From Paenibacillus koleovorans NBRC 103111 (GTDB taxonomy: Bacteria > Bacillota > Bacilli > Paenibacillales > NBRC-103111): a stretch of 64,000 nucleotides of DNA. The position numbers were made by a program, and so were the translations under genes. Positions within the stretch are counted from its first letter, which is position 1. Each line of letters begins with the position of its first letter. The DNA lies in assembly GCF_004000845.1 (NCBI RefSeq), contig NZ_BIMA01000007.1:48403-112402 (forward strand). The letters are read 5' to 3'. Below are positions 60,901-64,000 of this stretch, piece by piece. The notes below the pieces were generated by a model, which made no database searches, had not been told where the DNA came from, and saw only the letters and a list, made by a program, of their open reading frames with translations.

Positions 60901-61932
60901 CTCGATTGGATAGGGCCTGCTCTGGTTCGCCATCCGCAAGCGACGCCGCTGCGGGAATGGGCGGGGATGGGAGAACCGGTGCCGGAGCCGGACAGCGGAG
61001 CAGGTACGTTCAGCATGGAGCTCGAGCCTTCCAAGTGGTCGTTCGGCGTCTTTCGTATGGACGGTTTGCTGCAAGCGGCTGCGGCCGTCGAGGGTAGATT
61101 CGCGGATGATCGGATGGAGGCAGTGTCGCAGCTGGAGCCGGCGCCTGCTGTACATTCCGCATTTGCGGAGCGGGTAAAAGAAGCGCTTAATTGGCGCAAT
61201 CCGCATGCGGAGCTGTCCAAGCTGTTCTCGAAGACGTCGGTGACGGAATTAAAGCGGCTTACGGACAACCGTAAGCAACTGGAGGAAGAAGAGCAGGTAC
61301 TGTGGCTGCAAGCAGCGGATCCGATGAAGAGTGAAGGCGAGGAAAGGCGGGTAGTACCGTCTGCTCCGCCGATCCCGTACAGACGTCCCAAATTTGTCGA
61401 GCAGCGGCGGATGAATGCGGCCGAACGCGGAACGGTTTATCACGCGGTCATGCAGCATGTCGAGCTTGACGCGGGGGTGTCTTTACAGAGGGTTGAAGCT
61501 ACGATGGATCAAATGGTCGCAAAGCAGCTTCTTACCGCGGAGCAAAGGGCGGAAGCGGACGCGAACGTGATTCATTCGTTCTACGAATCTCCGTTAGGGA
61601 GAAGAATGCTGGCATCCGCCCGGGTCGTCCGTGAGGTGCCGTTCAGCTACGGGTTGAAAGCCGGCGATGTGTATCCGAATGCTGAACCGTCGGCGAGGGA
61701 GGAGACGATCCTTATTCAAGGGGTCATCGACTGCTTGTTCGAGGAAAACGGCGAGCTCGTGCTTGTGGACTACAAAACGGATCAGACAAACGACGGACGG
61801 CTGAACGGACTGGTAGAGCGGTATCGGTTCCAATTGAATCTATATGCAAGAGCGATCGAGCAAATATGGAAGCGTCCCGTGAAGGAGCAGCTGCTTTACT
61901 TTTTCGACGGGGCGCATACGATCAGGCTATGA
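57955..61932 (+). CDS. addA: ATP-dependent helicase/nuclease subunit A
   Basis: AddA is the 3'-5' motor and second nuclease of AddAB. The 1325-residue product has Walker A AAAAGSGKT (about 35-43), motif II LLDEYQDTN (about 423-431), GDVKQSIYRFR, the MSIHKSKGLEFPVVF motif (about 856-870), and a C-terminal nuclease with LIQGVIDCLF and LVDYKTDQT (about 1271). The frame is open upstream to 57445, but ATG 57955, after AAGGAGG and overlapping the addB stop, is the credible start. An acidic Glu/Gly-rich insert near 560-590 is not part of the fold. Confidence 0.96.
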   Translation: MTTTANSLDAKPAGSSWTDEQWEAIRTRGGNVLVAAAAGSGKTAVLVERIIRRVTDEQEPIDVDRLLVATFTNAAAGEMRQRIREALEKELQRNPHSTHLKKQISLIHRASITTLHSFCLEIVHRYFARVQLDPSFRIANETETELMRQDLLAELMEEEYGHSEENDAFWQLVDWFGGERGDEALSGFIQQLYDFSRSHPWPENWLSGVVDTFATAEQGEAGSSAGGFGGWLSSLLQDARLELRGVEGLLSEAEQLAESPGGPTAYIANLRADRVVVAELLETASAGVEAWDSLFALFQTAAFGKLNASRSGDVDKQVQEQVKKLREQAKKQLYALQEELFQRTADQYRSELTAMAPIMAKLADIVNEFAERFRAMKAEKGLVDFSDLEHYCLRILRHSDSTPAHTLPSDAADEYRQQFAEVLLDEYQDTNMVQEAIVELMAARGPGNRFMVGDVKQSIYRFRLAEPGLFLNKYEAYRHGGGEEGQRIDLARNFRSRREVVDGVNFLFKQLMSVAVAEMEYDEAARLVCGAAYPDSPNDCSVELLLIDKAAPEPGAYEAGEGEEEGEDPGAGGQADKAGDAEQEEQAETAQLEARLIAATIRRLRGETGEPPFQVYDRGAGGFRAMQYRDVVILLRSPSGWSSTMLEELQQAGVPVYAQLNSGYFAATEVETILSLLQVIDNPYQDIPLAAVLRSPIFALTADELAQARLFRKHGPYYEAVAACAEELSSEGDKDEPGIESGMEEAGQGKPAFAAKLSRFMRQTERWRASAREGSLADLIWTVYRETGYFDYVGGLAGGLQRQANLRALYDRARQYESTSFRGLYRFLRFIERMQENGGDLGTARALGEQEDVVRIMSIHKSKGLEFPVVFVAGLGKKFNLMDLNGSFLMHKQLGLGPKFVDTSLRVSYPTLPMLAIRKRMRMEMLAEEMRVLYVALTRPKEKLYLLGTLANVEKQLLKWSGMLSHREWVLPDYELAKGRCFLDWIGPALVRHPQATPLREWAGMGEPVPEPDSGAGTFSMELEPSKWSFGVFRMDGLLQAAAAVEGRFADDRMEAVSQLEPAPAVHSAFAERVKEALNWRNPHAELSKLFSKTSVTELKRLTDNRKQLEEEEQVLWLQAADPMKSEGEERRVVPSAPPIPYRRPKFVEQRRMNAAERGTVYHAVMQHVELDAGVSLQRVEATMDQMVAKQLLTAEQRAEADANVIHSFYESPLGRRMLASARVVREVPFSYGLKAGDVYPNAEPSAREETILIQGVIDCLFEENGELVLVDYKTDQTNDGRLNGLVERYRFQLNLYARAIEQIWKRPVKEQLLYFFDGAHTIRL

Positions 61933-61947
61933 GGGGAGGAGCGCCGC

Positions 61948-63156
61948 ATGCGTGTGCTGCACACGGCGGATTGGCATCTGGGCAAGCTGCTGGAAGGCCG
62001 CAGCCGGCTGGAGGAGCAAGCGCGGTTACTGGATGAGCTGGCGCAGCTCGTCAAGGACGAGCGAATCGATCTGGTGCTGCTGGCGGGGGATGTGTACGAC
62101 TCGGTGAACCCGCCTTCCGCGGCGGAGCTGCTGTTCTACGACGGTATCGCGCGGATTGCGGACGGTGGACGGCTTCCTATCGTGACGATTGCCGGCAACC
62201 ATGACAATCCCGAGCGGTTGGCCGCGTCGGGGCCGCTGGCGGAGCGGCAGGGCATTACTTTGATCGGGCTGCCTTCCTCGGATCCTGTGACGGTCGATGT
62301 GGCTCGTACGGGGGAGCGAGCCGTTATCGCGGCGCTTCCGTACCCGTCCGAGTCGAGGCTGCGCGAGCTGTTGACGGAGGCTTTCGACGAAGAGACGCTG
62401 CGCGGCGCTTATTCAGAGCGGGTGGCGGGACTTATGAAGCATTTAAGCCGCGGGTTCCGCGCCGATACAATCAATTTAGCGATGAGCCATCTGTATGTGC
62501 TCGGCGGCTACGAGTCGGATTCCGAACGGCCGATCCAAGTCGGCGGCGCTTATACGGTAGACCCGAGCGTTTTTGCTTGCGGGGCGCAGTATACGGCGCT
62601 TGGCCATCTGCATCGGCCGCAGGAAGTGAAAGGACCGGGTCGGATTCGCTATTGCGGCTCGCCGCTCGCCTACAGTTTTTCTGAGGCCGGCCAAGCCAAA
62701 TCGGTCACTGTGCTTGAGCTTGCCCCGGGAGCGGAAGCGCCTGTAGGTCAGCAGGAGCTGTTTCTTTCTGCCGGACGACCGCTTGTCCGTTGGCAGGCTA
62801 AGGCGGGGCTCGAGGAAGTTCATCGCTGGATCGACGAAGGGCGGGATGCGAACGCCTGGATCGAGCTGGACATCCATCTGACGGAATCGATGGGGATGGA
62901 ACAGATCGGCCAATTGCGGAAGCGGCATGCCGGCATCGTGACGATTCGTCCCGTGTATCGGGTTTCGGCAGGGGAGGATGAACCGACCGGAGCGGCTGCC
63001 GAGAGGGAAGGGCTGCCTGTGGACGAGCTGTTTCGCCGTTTCTACACCCGCCAGACCGGGGGGGCCCAAGCCGAGCCGGAGCTTGTGCAGCTGTTCATGG
63101 AGCTGCTGCTTGAGGGCGGGGAACCGGCGGACGAGGAGAGGGGGAAGGCGGGATGA
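61948..63156 (+). CDS. sbcD: Nuclease SbcCD subunit D (Mre11-like)
   Basis: SbcD is the Mre11-type manganese phosphoesterase that, with SbcC, opens hairpins and cleaves blocked DNA ends. The 402-residue product has LHTADWHLGK, LAGDVYDSVNPPS, IAGNHDNPERL, MSHLYVLGG and ALGHLHRPQ, which together supply the metal ligands. It follows addA after 15 bp with GGGGAGGAG before the ATG and overlaps sbcC by four bases, as in the Bacillus addBA-sbcDC order. Confidence 0.96.
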   Translation: MRVLHTADWHLGKLLEGRSRLEEQARLLDELAQLVKDERIDLVLLAGDVYDSVNPPSAAELLFYDGIARIADGGRLPIVTIAGNHDNPERLAASGPLAERQGITLIGLPSSDPVTVDVARTGERAVIAALPYPSESRLRELLTEAFDEETLRGAYSERVAGLMKHLSRGFRADTINLAMSHLYVLGGYESDSERPIQVGGAYTVDPSVFACGAQYTALGHLHRPQEVKGPGRIRYCGSPLAYSFSEAGQAKSVTVLELAPGAEAPVGQQELFLSAGRPLVRWQAKAGLEEVHRWIDEGRDANAWIELDIHLTESMGMEQIGQLRKRHAGIVTIRPVYRVSAGEDEPTGAAAEREGLPVDELFRRFYTRQTGGAQAEPELVQLFMELLLEGGEPADEERGKAG

Positions 63157-64000
63157 GGCCGATCCGATTGACGATTGCCGGCTTGCAGAGCTACCGGGAT
63201 AAGCAGGATATCGATTTCACCCGCCTGTGCGACGCCGGCGTGTTCGGCATTTTCGGGCCGACCGGCAGCGGCAAATCGACGATTCTGGACGCGATGACGC
63301 TGGCACTGTACGGCGTGGTCGAGAGGGCGAGCAACGGCACGCAAGGGATACTGAATCATGCGGAGATGACGTTATCCGTCTCCTTCACATTCGAGCTCGC
63401 GAGTTCCAAGGGACGAGAGAGATACCGAGTGGACCGGCAATACAAACGCAGCGGCGAGAACTCGCTGTTGCAGACGCTTAGCCGGTTTGTTCAGCTAGGG
63501 GCTGGCGACGAGGCGGCGGTGGCAGGTTTGACGGCGGTGGAATCCGTCGTGCTCGCCGATAAGAGCAAGGATGTGACGCGTGCCGTACAGGAGACGCTGG
63601 GGCTGTCGATGCATGACTTCACGCGTGCGGTCGTGCTGCCGCAGGGCAAGTTCGCGGAGTTCCTGTCGCTGGGGGACAGCGACCGCCGCCAAATGCTGCA
63701 GCGGCTGTTCTCTCTGGAGGCGTACGGCAGCCAGCTGAACGCCAAGCTGTCGACGCGTTACAAGGAAGCCGACGTGGCGCTCAAGCAGGTGACGGCGGAG
63801 CAAACCGGCCTAGGCGACGCGTCGGCGGAGGCGCTGCAGGCGGCGACGGCCCGGCAGCACGCGGCGCAGCTGACGGCGCGGGCGCAGCGCGAGCAGCTGC
63901 AGGCGCACGAGGCGCGCGCGACGGAGCTGAAGCGTCGCCGCGACGTGCAGCGCGAGCGCGACCGCGTCGCCGCCGAGCAGGCGCAGTTGGCCGCGCGCGA
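63153..64000 (+). CDS. sbcC: Nuclease SbcCD subunit C (Rad50-like), 3' end outside window
   Basis: The frame is open from ATG 63153 to the window edge (282 codons visible). It starts MRPIRLTIAGLQSYRDKQDI and carries Walker A IFGPTGSGKSTILDAMTLAL (about 34-53) and the VVLPQGKFAEFLSLGDSDRR segment typical of SbcC. From about residue 205 it enters the Ala/Gln/Arg-rich coiled coil. The last 220 bp are extremely GC-rich. SbcC is the SMC-like ATPase that regulates SbcD. Confidence 0.95.
   Translation, partial: MRPIRLTIAGLQSYRDKQDIDFTRLCDAGVFGIFGPTGSGKSTILDAMTLALYGVVERASNGTQGILNHAEMTLSVSFTFELASSKGRERYRVDRQYKRSGENSLLQTLSRFVQLGAGDEAAVAGLTAVESVVLADKSKDVTRAVQETLGLSMHDFTRAVVLPQGKFAEFLSLGDSDRRQMLQRLFSLEAYGSQLNAKLSTRYKEADVALKQVTAEQTGLGDASAEALQAATARQHAAQLTARAQREQLQAHEARATELKRRRDVQRERDRVAAEQAQLAAR

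Noticed and set aside
1..64000. rRNA, tRNA, CRISPR, prophage and intact insertion sequences
   Set aside because: None seen on either strand; no anticodon-type cloverleaf, transposase gene with terminal repeats, or integrase gene was recognised.

Overview
The window looks like chromosomal DNA from a GC-rich, spore-forming member of the Paenibacillaceae (Paenibacillus/Cohnella-like). Its backbone holA, rpsT, gpr, spoIIP, yqxA, lepA, hemW, hrcA, grpE, dnaK, dnaJ, prmA, rsmE, mtaB, Na/Pi transporter is the order known from Bacillus. Sporulation genes, a CIRCE element, strong Shine-Dalgarno sites, TTG/GTG starts and an SLH-anchored surface protein all fit. There are no rRNA or tRNA genes, CRISPR arrays, prophages or intact insertion sequences.

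Layout. Positions 1-2760 hold a gene tail, holA and an SGNH hydrolase. 2849-10954 is rpsT (minus) and a sporulation block: gpr, an exported protein with a GHFCIHF motif, a divergent polysaccharide deacetylase, a YheC/D-type ATP-grasp protein, two tandem spoIIP genes and yqxA. 11031-14818 holds lepA, hemW and an ArgA-like acetyltransferase whose promoter overlaps a predicted ARG box. 14861-21343 is a CIRCE-controlled heat-shock operon (hrcA, a group III thermosome-like chaperonin, grpE, dnaK, dnaJ). 21495-27525 is mixed: a small unknown gene, a formylglycine-generating enzyme, uxaC, a two-component system and a membrane protein. 27643-37862 holds prmA, an M50 protease, an Rpn-type nuclease with a LexA-like box, rsmE, mtaB, a Nudix hydrolase, deoC, a Na/Pi symporter, an RlmI-like methyltransferase and an aldo/keto reductase. 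38061-45669 holds a heterodimeric ABC exporter, a DUF1992 protein and a sugar operon (Gfo/Idh oxidoreductase, NagB-like, LacI). 45832-53746 holds a second two-component system followed by a two-gene operon for a dockerin-tagged beta-propeller protein and a scaffoldin with three cohesin-like domains and an SLH anchor. 53889-64000 holds a VanZ-like protein and addB-addA-sbcD-sbcC (sbcC runs off the end).

The most notable system is the cohesin/dockerin/SLH pair at 47956-53746. It has the architecture of a minimal cellulosome-type surface display system, but the local dockerin partner is a predicted 14-blade propeller rather than a glycoside hydrolase. Also notable are the group III chaperonin gene inside the dnaK operon, the two spoIIP genes, three LexA-like boxes beside repair or defence-related promoters, and a 148-bp inverted repeat downstream of lepA. 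All functional calls come from reading motifs in the sequence; no database search was possible.
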